NCBI RefSeq assembly: GCF_016056295.1 | Contig: NZ_JAECZB010000003.1 | Span: forward strand, 111,897 to 175,896 | Source: Atlanticothrix silvestris CENA357 | Lineage (GTDB): Bacteria; Cyanobacteriota; Cyanobacteriia; Cyanobacteriales; Nostocaceae | Reading direction: 5' to 3' | Length of the DNA stretch: 64,000 nt | In this document: piece after piece, positions 1 to 7,526 of the stretch | Numbering within the stretch: position 1 is the first letter of the stretch | Layout of the letters: every line of letters begins with the position of its first letter | Made by a program: the position numbers and the translations under genes | The notes under the pieces: model-generated | Seen by the model: only the letters and a program-made list of their open reading frames with translations | Told to the model about the DNA's origin: nothing | Databases searched by the model: none

Positions 1-450
1 TGGATTAATATAGATTTGAATGAATGGTTGAGTTTACATAGATTTTATTCGGGTGTCATAGACAAAATAAAAGTGATTGTTGACAGTACAGTTAAGCTAT
101 ACATCGTCACTACTAAAGAAGGGCGTTTCGTACAGCAGTTGTTGCAACGAGAAGGAGTAAATTTACCACCATCAGCAATCTTTGGTAAAGAGGTGAAACG
201 CCCTAAATACGAAATTTTGCGAGAATTAATTCAGTTAGCAGAAGCACAACCAGTCAGCTTATGGTTTGTAGAAGACAGACTCAAGACATTGCAGTTAGTT
301 CAACAGCAACCAGACCTTGGGGATGTGAAATTATTTCTGGCAGATTGGGGCTATAATACCCAACCAGAAAGAAAAGCCGCCCAAGATGACCCGCAAATTC
401 AGCTATTATCCCTTTCTCAATTTGCTAAAAATTTCTCAAACTGGGGTTAA
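1..450 (+). CDS. HAD-family hydrolase, C-terminal part (5' end outside window)
   Basis: The frame is open from base 1 (W-I-N-I-D-L-N before the first in-frame TTG at 16), so this is the tail of a longer gene. The visible 150 residues contain the late HAD-fold signals: KLYIVTTKEGRF (motif II-like strand with Thr), a Lys in a FGKEVKRPKYE stretch, and the acidic motif LWFVEDRLKTL, followed by a strand ending FLADWGYN. This matches the C-terminal half of cyanobacterial HAD-superfamily hydrolases; the nucleophile Asp would lie upstream of the window. Substrate unknown. A 14-bp hairpin follows 12 bases after the stop. Sure of HAD fold, not of function. Confidence 0.7.
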   Translation, partial: WINIDLNEWLSLHRFYSGVIDKIKVIVDSTVKLYIVTTKEGRFVQQLLQREGVNLPPSAIFGKEVKRPKYEILRELIQLAEAQPVSLWFVEDRLKTLQLVQQQPDLGDVKLFLADWGYNTQPERKAAQDDPQIQLLSLSQFAKNFSNWG

Positions 451-462
451 AAAAGTAAGATA

Positions 463-501
463 ATTTCATGCAGAGGCGCTAAGATAACCTCTGCGTGAAA
501 T
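463..501. terminator. Hairpin after the HAD gene
   Basis: A 14-bp stem (one G-T mismatch) formed by ATTTCATGCAGAGG and CCTCTGCGTGAAAT with an 11-nt loop, just downstream of the stop. It lacks a clear T-run. The CAGAGG/CCTCTGC core recurs in other intergenic repeats of this window (near 30.7, 37.9 and 44.4 kb), so it may be a dispersed repeat that also serves as a terminator. Confidence 0.5.
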
Positions 502-699
502 ATTAACTGTAAAATTTGTAATCTTCGTCTAATATAGCGATTTTCACATTCGTGAGGTATAGCAAGAAATAATTAACTGCCGATAGAAGAGGATGAACGC
601 AGGTGTAGGTAGACACGTAAACGGCTTGCCGCAGGCTACGCAGAGAAATTTCTACCTCAGCAAACTAGGAAACACTATATAAATAAAATTTAAAAACCT

Positions 700-1875
700 A
701 TGCTTGATCTGAATAAATTAGCGCGGCAAATGCAAGGTTTAAGCCAGCATCTTACCTTAGAAGCTGTTGCCAGTCGTCAGCGTTTAGAATTAGCGCAACA
801 ATATCTAAAAAAAGCTTACGATTGTCAACAAGATTTAATTGAACGTCAAGAAAAATGGCGCGATCGCATTATTTTTGGTAATGCCACTCCCACCGAACCA
901 CTAGAAACCTGCATTGATATTCCAGTTCCCCCAAAAATTCATACTGTTATTTCTACTGACGGTTCTCAAATTGCCCCCAACCACCACGAAATTGCTTATT
1001 GCTATCTATTAAATATTGGCAGAGTCGTTTTGCATTACGGGCAAAATCGCCAGCCTCTATTAGATAGTTTGCCAGAAGTATTTTATCGCCCCGAAGATTT
1101 ATATATGTCTCGGCAGTGGGGAATTAGAACCGAAGAATGGATGGGTTTTCGGCGTACTGCTAGTGAAACAACAGTTTTAGCAGAACTCGCCTGTGCAGTC
1201 AAAACAGAAGCACCAACCCTAGCAATGGTGGATGGTTCGTTAATTTACTGGTTTTTAGAACAGTTGCCCATTGATGCCCGCGATCGCATCTTACCTCCAA
1301 TTTTGGAAGCTTGGCAGCAAATGCGTGATGCTCAAATTCCCCTGATGGGCTATCTCAGCGCTTCTCGCAACATCGAAGGTATGAACTTTCTACGTTTGTT
1401 AGCTTGTCCCCATCCCGTACCTGACTGTCTAAGTTATTGCCCAAATCAGTTAGAAAAAGTACCTTGTAAAGTTTTTGAACCTTTGCGAGATACTGCCCTT
1501 TGGGTAACTCAACTTAAACCGGGACAACGCGGCCCTCTGTGGCGCAGCAATAACCGCATTTTAGAACTCTATGGCGACCAAATTATTTACTTCTGCTACG
1601 TTCATGTTGGTACTGAAATTGCCAGAATCGAAATTCCCGCCTGGGTAGCTGAGAACACAGCTATGTTTGACCAAGCACTAGGATTAATGTTGGCACAAGT
1701 ACAAAAAGGCTATGGCTACCCTGTGGCGATCGCTGAAGCCCATAATCAGGCTGTAGTACGTGGTGGTGATAAAGCACGTTTTTTTGCCCTTTTAGAAAGA
1801 CAAATGATTAAAGCTGGTTTGAGAAATGTGGGAACTTCTTACAAAGAAGCTAGAAAGCGAGGCAGTATTGCTTAA
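700..1875 (+). CDS. NurA domain-containing protein (DNA repair nuclease family)
   Basis: A 391-aa protein matching the cyanobacterial NurA-domain family. NurA is a 5'-3' nuclease that in archaea works with the HerA helicase in end resection. The two acidic motifs expected for the RNase H-like NurA core are visible: STDGSQIAP (Asp87) and MVDGSLIYW (Asp178). The N-terminal 60 residues look like an alpha-helical coiled segment (LARQMQGLSQHL to LIERQEKWRDR). No herA is present in this window. ATG start at 700; no strong ribosome-binding site. Upstream lies a repeat-rich 250-bp gap. Family call is good; the DNA repair role in cyanobacteria is inferred. Confidence 0.8.
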   Translation: MLDLNKLARQMQGLSQHLTLEAVASRQRLELAQQYLKKAYDCQQDLIERQEKWRDRIIFGNATPTEPLETCIDIPVPPKIHTVISTDGSQIAPNHHEIAYCYLLNIGRVVLHYGQNRQPLLDSLPEVFYRPEDLYMSRQWGIRTEEWMGFRRTASETTVLAELACAVKTEAPTLAMVDGSLIYWFLEQLPIDARDRILPPILEAWQQMRDAQIPLMGYLSASRNIEGMNFLRLLACPHPVPDCLSYCPNQLEKVPCKVFEPLRDTALWVTQLKPGQRGPLWRSNNRILELYGDQIIYFCYVHVGTEIARIEIPAWVAENTAMFDQALGLMLAQVQKGYGYPVAIAEAHNQAVVRGGDKARFFALLERQMIKAGLRNVGTSYKEARKRGSIA

Positions 1876-1967
1876 ACAGATAATTTGCTAGATTTGGAGT
1901 AGTGAACTTTGCTGAAAAAAAGTGCGTCAATAATTATTGTTGATTAAGCAAGTGAATTTGGAGGAGT

Positions 1968-2678
1968 GTGACTCTGAAAGGCTTTGAACTCAAAGGAGTT
2001 GAAAAATTAATTGGCCCCATAGCCGCACTTCTTGGCTTTATATGTTTGTTGCAGTGGTACATATATGGAGAATTGCGATCGCATTCCGATCCTGTCTTTA
2101 ACGTCAAACAGCCACCTTTAGTCATGAAAGGTGGTGATCCTCACATCCGCGCTTTAATGCGAACCATCTCAGCCAGTGAAGCAAATGGCAACCGTCCCTA
2201 TTCTCTGTTGTATGGCGGACAGCAGGTCAATGATCTCAACCGCCATCCTGAGATATGTGTCACCATCGTTACTGGGCCAAACACGGGTAATTGTTCTACA
2301 GCGGCTGGCAGATATCAAATTATCAATACTACTTGGTTTCAAATTGCGCCACGCTATCACCCAAGTCCGGCACGATTGATGCTTTGGACTTCTTATAGTT
2401 TTGAACCAGAGTATCAAGACTTAGTAGTTTATCGTTGGTTGAATGATTCGCAAGTTTGGGGAACTAATATTTCTCAACTGCTCAATCAAGGAAAATTAAA
2501 TGAAGTGTTACGGCGGCTATCCCCCACTTGGACAAGTTTGGGATACGGCATAGAAACTAATTCTATAAGTAGCTCATTACCGAAGATTTATCAGAAAATG
2601 TTGGCAGAGGAATTAACAGCAGCTAATCAACCAGCATCACCAAATGTTACCCCAACTACTCGACCAGCCCGAAAATGA
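1968..2678 (+). CDS. Membrane-anchored lysozyme-like muramidase (lambda lysozyme-like fold)
   Basis: A 236-aa protein with one N-terminal membrane segment (about residues 14-33, LIGPIAALLGFICLLQWY) followed by a periplasmic muramidase-like domain. The domain has the phage-lysozyme type signature IRALMRTISASEANG (catalytic Glu candidate), a YSLLYGG strand, and the block STAAGRYQIINTTWF typical of lambda lysozyme/GH104-like enzymes. It ends in a Pro/Thr-rich tail. Likely acts on peptidoglycan. The start is uncertain: GTG at 1968 sits only about 3 nt after a GGAGG, and an in-frame stop lies 15 nt upstream, so initiation must be at 1968 or a nearby non-ATG codon. Confidence 0.75.
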   Translation: MTLKGFELKGVEKLIGPIAALLGFICLLQWYIYGELRSHSDPVFNVKQPPLVMKGGDPHIRALMRTISASEANGNRPYSLLYGGQQVNDLNRHPEICVTIVTGPNTGNCSTAAGRYQIINTTWFQIAPRYHPSPARLMLWTSYSFEPEYQDLVVYRWLNDSQVWGTNISQLLNQGKLNEVLRRLSPTWTSLGYGIETNSISSSLPKIYQKMLAEELTAANQPASPNVTPTTRPARK

Positions 2679-2707
2679 TAAGTGCAGGGGAGCAGAGGAG
2701 GAATAAC

Positions 2708-2742
2708 AACTGACAACTGACCACTGACAACTGACCACTAAC
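2708..2742. repeat. CTGACAACTGACCA short tandem repeat
   Basis: Short direct repeats of the form ACTGACAACTGACCA in the intergenic gap. The same motif family recurs before hisC (55203-55260). These are common dispersed intergenic repeats in Nostocales genomes. Confidence 0.6.
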
Positions 2743-2787
2743 AAAAACTCTCAAAGCGCAAGTGGCGTGGAATTTTTTATTTTGGAG

Positions 2788-2979
2788 TTAATTTTGTTTT
2801 TGTGTTTGGAATCGCCATAATAAAGCGATCGCTAGAATTACAATTGGCAAAAAAACAAAAATCAATCCATTGGTTGCTGTAGCTGGAATCGAGAAACTTG
2901 GAGCTACATACTTAATCAATAGTGATATCAAAGCAGAAAGCACAAACAATTTGATCACAAATCCTAGTTGATTTTCCAT
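2788..2979 (-). CDS. Small two-helix membrane protein, unknown function
   Basis: 63 aa from the ATG (MENQLGFVIK) at 2979; an in-frame TTG five codons further upstream is preceded by AGGA and could be used instead. Two hydrophobic segments are visible (FVIKLFVLSALISLLI and LIFVFLPIVILAIALLW), separated by a short SIPATATNG turn, with a basic C-terminus. It looks like a conserved small cyanobacterial inner- or thylakoid-membrane protein. No function can be assigned. It is divergent from ftsH, 260 bp away. Confidence 0.55.
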   Translation of the reverse strand: MENQLGFVIKLFVLSALISLLIKYVAPSFSIPATATNGLIFVFLPIVILAIALLWRFQTQKQN

Positions 2980-3240
2980 ATAAAAGTACGGCAATACGTA
3001 TTTTCCTGTGGGGTATGTACTAATTCGGGCTGTTGCCTACATTTTCTAGAATAGATCTACAGAGACATGCCTTGACCAAACCATGCAAAGAGCAAGGGAG
3101 CAGGAAACAGGCTTGAAAGTCTCTTGGTGTGGAGGTTTTATGAGCAGTGTATGTCCTAAGCTACCTGGTAACTGCTATAAAAATTCAATAATTCCTAATT
3201 CATAACTCTCAACTCATAACTCATTTGAGGGTACATCAAA

Positions 3241-5178
3241 ATGCCTGTTGATACTAACAATAAAAGGCAAGTCAAACCGCCAAAAGGACGGCAATTTGGG
3301 GGCGGTTTACTGATTTGGTTAACTCTGCTATTGATGCTTAACTTGATCGTCCCCAGTGTTTTTGCCCCGCGATCGCCACAAGTTCCTTATAGTGAATTTA
3401 TTGCTCAGGTGGAAGCTGGTAAAGTACAGCGAGCAGTTGTGGGTAACAATCGCATTGAATATTCCATCAAAAATGAAACTTTAGATAGTAAACCTAGTGA
3501 AGAAGTATTCACGACTACGCCAGTCGCGCTGGATCTAGATTTACCTAAAATTCTCCGTAACCATAACGTAGAGTTTTCTGCACCACCGCCAAACGAAAAT
3601 GGCTGGATTAGCACTTTACTCAGCTGGATTGCACCACCATTAATTTTCTTTGGAATTTGGGGTTTTTTAATCAGTCGCCAAGGTGCCGGCCCTGCTGCAC
3701 TAACTGTAGGTAAAAGCAAAGCCCGTATCTACTCAGAAGGTAGCACTGGGGTGAAATTTTCAGATGTGGCTGGTGTAGATGAAGCCAAAGCCGAATTAGA
3801 AGAAATTGTTGATTTTCTCAGGAATGCTGGCAAATACACCACATTAGGAGCGAAAATTCCCAAAGGAGTGATGCTAGTTGGGCCTCCAGGAACAGGTAAA
3901 ACCCTGCTGGCAAGGGCGATCGCTGGTGAAGTTGGTGTTCCTTTCTTCAGCATTTCTGGTTCGGAATTTATTGAACTATTTGTAGGTGTGGGTGCTTCAC
4001 GAGTCCGCGATTTGTTTGAACAAGCCAAACAACAAGCTCCCTGTATTGTTTTTATCGATGAATTAGACGCATTGGGTAAATCTCGCGGTGGTGTTGGTGG
4101 TTTTGTTGGTGGTAATGATGAACGCGAACAAACCCTCAACCAGTTACTGAGTGAGATGGACGGCTTTGACGCGAACACAGGTGTAATTATCATCGCCGCC
4201 ACCAACCGTCCCGAAGTCCTCGATCCGGCTTTACGCCGTCCCGGTCGTTTTGACCGTCAAGTTGTCGTTGATCGCCCTGATAAAATCGGTCGTGAGGCTA
4301 TTCTCAAAGTCCATGCTAGAAACGTCAAATTAGCTAATGATGTTGATTTGGGCAAGATTGCTGTGAGAACTCCAGGCTTTGCTGGGGCAGATTTAGCTAA
4401 CTTGGTGAATGAAGCTGCACTGTTGGCAGCTCGACAAAATCGCCAAGCCGTGACAATGGCAGATTTTAACGAAGCGATCGAGCGATTAGTGGCTGGTTTA
4501 GAAAAACGCTCTCGCGTCTTGAATGAAACTGAGAAAAAGACCGTAGCCTATCACGAAGTTGGTCACGCTATTATCGGTGCATTGATGCCTGGTGCTGGTA
4601 AAGTCGAAAAAATCTCCGTTGTACCCCGTGGCGTGGGTGCATTGGGTTACACAATTCAAATGCCGGAAGAAGACCGCTTCTTAATGCTAGAAGATGAAAT
4701 CCGTGGTCGTATTGCGACTCTTTTAGGTGGACGTTCTGCCGAAGAAACTGTCTTTGGTAAAGTGTCTACGGGTGCTGCTGATGATATTCAAAAAGCTACT
4801 GAGTTGGCAGAACGTGCCATTACTCTTTATGGAATGAGCGATCGCCTGGGGCCAGTGGCGTTTGAGAAAATTCAACAGCAGTTTCTCGAAGGTTATAGCA
4901 ACCCGCGCCGTGCTATTAGTCCTAAAGTTGCTGAAGAAATTGACCGTGAAGTTAAGCAGACATTGGATAATGCTCACCATATTGCTTTGAGTATTCTGCA
5001 ATATAACCGTGACTTGTTAGAGTCAACCGCACAAGAACTGCTAGAAAAAGAAATCCTGGAAGGTTCCCAACTGCGCGATCGCCTCAACCAAGTAAAAGTA
5101 CCAGATGAAATGACAGAATGGTTACGGACAGGTAAGTTATCAGAAGATAAACCATTGATGCAATCACTGTTGGTTTAA
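3241..5178 (+). CDS. ftsH: ATP-dependent zinc metalloprotease FtsH
   Basis: A 645-aa FtsH of normal length. It degrades damaged membrane proteins (photosystem II turnover in cyanobacteria) as a hexamer. Two N-terminal membrane segments (about 22-42 and 122-144) flank a lumenal/periplasmic domain. The AAA+ module has Walker A GPPGTGKT (214-221), Walker [10 protein letters not shown] (269-277) and the second region of homology [19 protein letters not shown]. The zinc protease site is HEVGH (438-442), with Asp in GAADD (about 514/515) as the third ligand. The ATG is preceded by TTGAGGG. A rho-independent terminator follows at 5216. Cyanobacteria carry about four ftsH paralogues; which one this is cannot be settled here. 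Confidence 0.97.
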   Translation: MPVDTNNKRQVKPPKGRQFGGGLLIWLTLLLMLNLIVPSVFAPRSPQVPYSEFIAQVEAGKVQRAVVGNNRIEYSIKNETLDSKPSEEVFTTTPVALDLDLPKILRNHNVEFSAPPPNENGWISTLLSWIAPPLIFFGIWGFLISRQGAGPAALTVGKSKARIYSEGSTGVKFSDVAGVDEAKAELEEIVDFLRNAGKYTTLGAKIPKGVMLVGPPGTGKTLLARAIAGEVGVPFFSISGSEFIELFVGVGASRVRDLFEQAKQQAPCIVFIDELDALGKSRGGVGGFVGGNDEREQTLNQLLSEMDGFDANTGVIIIAATNRPEVLDPALRRPGRFDRQVVVDRPDKIGREAILKVHARNVKLANDVDLGKIAVRTPGFAGADLANLVNEAALLAARQNRQAVTMADFNEAIERLVAGLEKRSRVLNETEKKTVAYHEVGHAIIGALMPGAGKVEKISVVPRGVGALGYTIQMPEEDRFLMLEDEIRGRIATLLGGRSAEETVFGKVSTGAADDIQKATELAERAITLYGMSDRLGPVAFEKIQQQFLEGYSNPRRAISPKVAEEIDREVKQTLDNAHHIALSILQYNRDLLESTAQELLEKEILEGSQLRDRLNQVKVPDEMTEWLRTGKLSEDKPLMQSLLV

Positions 5179-5215
5179 ATTTCACGCAAAGAGTTTTGTT
5201 GTAGTTTGTTGATTG

Positions 5216-5245
5216 AAAAGCGTAGCGTCTGGCCTACGCTTTTTT
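5216..5245 (+). terminator. Rho-independent terminator of ftsH
   Basis: AAAGCGTAG and CTACGCTTT form a 9-bp stem around an 8-nt loop, followed directly by a T-run (TTTTTT). It lies 38 nt after the ftsH stop codon and is a textbook intrinsic terminator. Confidence 0.85.
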
Positions 5246-5315
5246 GATGATCAGTTTATCAACTATACGCTGGCAAACATTTATTCATATTTCACATTTG
5301 TTGGCAGAACCTTCT

Positions 5316-5657
5316 TCAATTGGCAGGACGTACCACACGAATCAGTTTTCCTTGTAAAATTTCCTCTGCTGTCACAGCCTCATCTATCCGTGCTGCAAAC
5401 TGTTCCCAGTTCCGATTATTGGTGCAAACAATAATACCGAAGTGCTTGGAGTTACCACGATGCAAGCGGATGAAATCATCTCGGTTGATAGTTAATATTG
5501 AGCGTTCTTGGCTGATGGCAAATGCGAGTACTTCGTCATCAGATATACCTTGATATGCATTACCTGCTTCCTGAACTGTCAAAACATCATGTCCCAAAGT
5601 ACGTAATAATTCTACAACTGGAAACGGAAACTGCTCATCCGCATAAAAGCGTGTCAT
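5316..5657 (-). CDS. DUF5615 PIN-like protein, putative toxin
   Basis: 113 aa of the DUF5615 PIN-like family. Visible signatures are an N-terminal FYADEQFP motif (acidic residues in the first strand), a GHDVLTVQEAG strand, ISDDEVLAFAISQ and ILTINRDDFIRLH, the usual acidic set of these RNase-like folds. Its start codon lies 3 nt after the stop of the DUF433 gene (5661-5987), so the two are co-transcribed in the order DUF433, DUF5615. This pairing is widespread in cyanobacteria and is viewed as a type II toxin-antitoxin-like module (VapC-like toxin). Nuclease activity is family inference. Confidence 0.85.
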   Translation of the reverse strand: MTRFYADEQFPFPVVELLRTLGHDVLTVQEAGNAYQGISDDEVLAFAISQERSILTINRDDFIRLHRGNSKHFGIIVCTNNRNWEQFAARIDEAVTAEEILQGKLIRVVRPAN

Positions 5658-5660
5658 CGG

Positions 5661-5987
5661 CTAGGCTACCTGATTGCGTTTGATCGCCTCTTCGATTTCA
5701 TCAGGGTAAGCTTTTGCATATACCCAAGCATTTGCCAAGTCAGTGACGGTAATAGTTGGATAGCTTGTCAAAATGTCAGCATCACTGTATCCAAGACGAT
5801 GAGCTTCCACAAGTACCCAGATCGGAATACGAGTATTAGCGATGCGAGCTTCTCCACCACAGACTCTAGGGGTTTTCTCAATTCCTTGCCAATTGCTACC
5901 GAGACTTTGAGCGAGTAACTCAATAGCTTGCACCTTTTCGTTAGGGCTGAGGGCAAGAAGTTGTAGCTTTAAATCTTTGAGTGTCAC
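5661..5987 (-). CDS. DUF433 protein, putative antitoxin
   Basis: 108 aa. The C-terminal half is a DUF433 domain: GEARIANTRIPIWVLVEA followed by DADILTSYPTITVTDL and ANAWVYAKAYPDEIEEAI. DUF433 has a winged-helix-like fold and is normally encoded just upstream of a DUF5615 PIN-like protein, as here with a 3-nt gap. The N-terminal half (LKDLKLQLLALSPNEKVQAIELL) is the helical segment found on longer members. Probable role: DNA-binding antitoxin and autoregulator. Confidence 0.85.
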   Translation of the reverse strand: MTLKDLKLQLLALSPNEKVQAIELLAQSLGSNWQGIEKTPRVCGGEARIANTRIPIWVLVEAHRLGYSDADILTSYPTITVTDLANAWVYAKAYPDEIEEAIKRNQVA

Positions 5988-6041
5988 GGATATAAATTAT
6001 TTGATGTTGTAGAAGGCTACATTTTAAATTTTATCTTTACC

Positions 6042-6602
6042 TCAACTCAAACTCAACCAACCAAAAACCTGATCTACAGTTAGTTCTAATTCGATCCCCT
6101 CCAGGATGGGTAATTTATCAGCACCTTCGTATAATTCCACTCGCTGACCAGGAAAAATGCCCAGCACACTTTCGTCTTCTGGGTTGATTAACCAGCCGAG
6201 TTCAGTACCATTGCGCGAACAATGGAATAATTTACTCAACACTTTTTTTAATCTTTGGTCTGGGGAAAGAATCTCAATTGCCCAGTCGGGATGAATTTCA
6301 AAGCGGTTAGCAATTCTGCCAGATGGAGTTTTAGGAATCCTATCCCAGCGAAACACAGACGCATCAGGGACGATAGAAGCACCGCCAAAAGTACAGCGTA
6401 ATTCGGGCAAAGCGTAAGCAATTTTTTGGCTTTCAGTTAAGTTATTAATGACATTACAAAATTTAGCCTGTAGTCGGCTATGTTCACCTTGAGGCATAGG
6501 TTTTTGAATGATTTCCCCGTTGATAAAATCTGATGCTGGTTCAGTTTCCGGCTGTTTGAGGAAGTCGTTTAAAGTTAGTTGGGGTTGACTAGCAATAGTC
6601 AT
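6042..6602 (-). CDS. Uma2 family endonuclease-fold protein (DUF820)
   Basis: A Uma2/DUF820 protein of the PD-(D/E)XK nuclease superfamily, very numerous in cyanobacteria. From the preferred start MTIASQPQLTLNDFL (cat at 6600-6602) it is 186 aa; a longer start 54 nt upstream adds residues without family similarity. Core motifs are FINGEII, the acidic IVPDASVF strand and DWAIEILSPDQ. The canonical Lys after the DxxxE block may be one of the two Lys in RLKKVLSKL. Biological function is not established. It sits next to a second Uma2 gene on the same strand. Confidence 0.85.
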   Translation of the reverse strand: MTIASQPQLTLNDFLKQPETEPASDFINGEIIQKPMPQGEHSRLQAKFCNVINNLTESQKIAYALPELRCTFGGASIVPDASVFRWDRIPKTPSGRIANRFEIHPDWAIEILSPDQRLKKVLSKLFHCSRNGTELGWLINPEDESVLGIFPGQRVELYEGADKLPILEGIELELTVDQVFGWLSLS

Positions 6603-6681
6603 AAGCAAATAGCATAGAGGGAATAGTTTTATTATGGGCGTTAGCTTGCCTCGCATCCTTGGTTGCTGATGACGCTGAAAA

Positions 6682-7242
6682 TTATCTTTTTGGGAAACCT
6701 ATGAGGCGCTGAACTTGGACAGATACATCAGGAAAAGATAGGGGGACAATAGTACCTGTGGTTAATGTCAGTTCTGTTGTGTATTGCCCATTTTTTAAAT
6801 CTCGAAATACCAACAACTGAGAATTTTTGAGATTGACAACCCAATATTCAGCAATGCCTGCTTCTGCATAGATGTCTTTTTTATCACCTAAGTCTTTGCT
6901 CAAGGTGGACTGAGAAAATTCGATAATCCAGAATATGTCTTCAGGGTAAGGATGATGTTCTAAGTAGACCTCGCCTAAAGGTTTGACAATAGCAACATCG
7001 GGGACGGGTTCTGAGTCGTTAGGTAGGGTGATGGGTTTGGCATCGCGGATTTTTGCTCGTTCACCAAGCAGTGTGCGGAGATAATCGGCTGCTTCGGTAT
7101 TGTAGTAGGCATGGGGTTCTCGTTCTGGGGGCATAACTATGAGGTCGCCGCGCAATAGTTCAATGGGTTGGTCATCAAAGATCCCTGCTTCTATTGCTCG
7201 GTGATAGCGTTCAATTGTCCATTTATAGGTAGTTACCGTCAT
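6682..7242 (-). CDS. Uma2 family endonuclease-fold protein (DUF820)
   Basis: A 186-aa second Uma2 protein, 79 bp upstream of the first and in the same orientation. Signatures: a YHRAIEAGIFDD helix, IELLRGDLIVMPP, SEPVPDVAIV (acidic strand), IFWIIEFSQSTLSKDLGDKKDIYAEAG (split here only to mark the catalytic Glu and Lys block) and EYWVVNLKNSQL. The PD-(D/E)XK catalytic set looks intact. Sequence divergence from its neighbour suggests independent acquisition rather than a recent duplication. Family is certain, role unknown. Confidence 0.85.
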   Translation of the reverse strand: MTVTTYKWTIERYHRAIEAGIFDDQPIELLRGDLIVMPPEREPHAYYNTEAADYLRTLLGERAKIRDAKPITLPNDSEPVPDVAIVKPLGEVYLEHHPYPEDIFWIIEFSQSTLSKDLGDKKDIYAEAGIAEYWVVNLKNSQLLVFRDLKNGQYTTELTLTTGTIVPLSFPDVSVQVQRLIGFPKR

Positions 7243-7356
7243 AGCCGCCTTTTTTCTATCGCTTCGACAATAGCTTTAGTTTGATTTTAGTTTATGGGGA
7301 AATTTGTATAAGAGGACTTTTGTCTATGTATGCACCGGACATCTTGCAATGAGCCA

Positions 7357-7497
7357 GAACGACTGGAAGTCGCGGCTAAAGAAACGAAGTCCGCCTGCGC
7401 GGACTATGAAAAATTAAGGGTTTTAGAGCCTGCGTTCGCGTAGCGTTCCGAAAGGAAAGGCAGGCTTTGTTCGTGTAGCCGCGACTTCTAGTCGTTC
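7357..7497. repeat. 141-bp fold-back (MITE-like) element
   Basis: The 22-nt ends are inverted copies with one mismatch (left arm includes GACTGGAAGTCGCGGCTA, right arm TAGCCGCGACTTCTAGTC). Inside are two more hairpins: AGTCCGC/GCGGACT and AGCCTGC/GCAGGCT. The whole unit can fold into a three-stem cruciform. There is no coding capacity. It lies 30 bp from the stop codon of the NACHT gene and may also act as its terminator. Confidence 0.75.
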
Positions 7498-7526
7498 GGC
7501 ATTTATTTTTACTCCCCACTCCCGAT

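Noticed and set aside
5213..5434. 73-codon plus-strand frame after ftsH
   Set aside because: Crosses the ftsH terminator and runs antisense to the DUF5615 gene.
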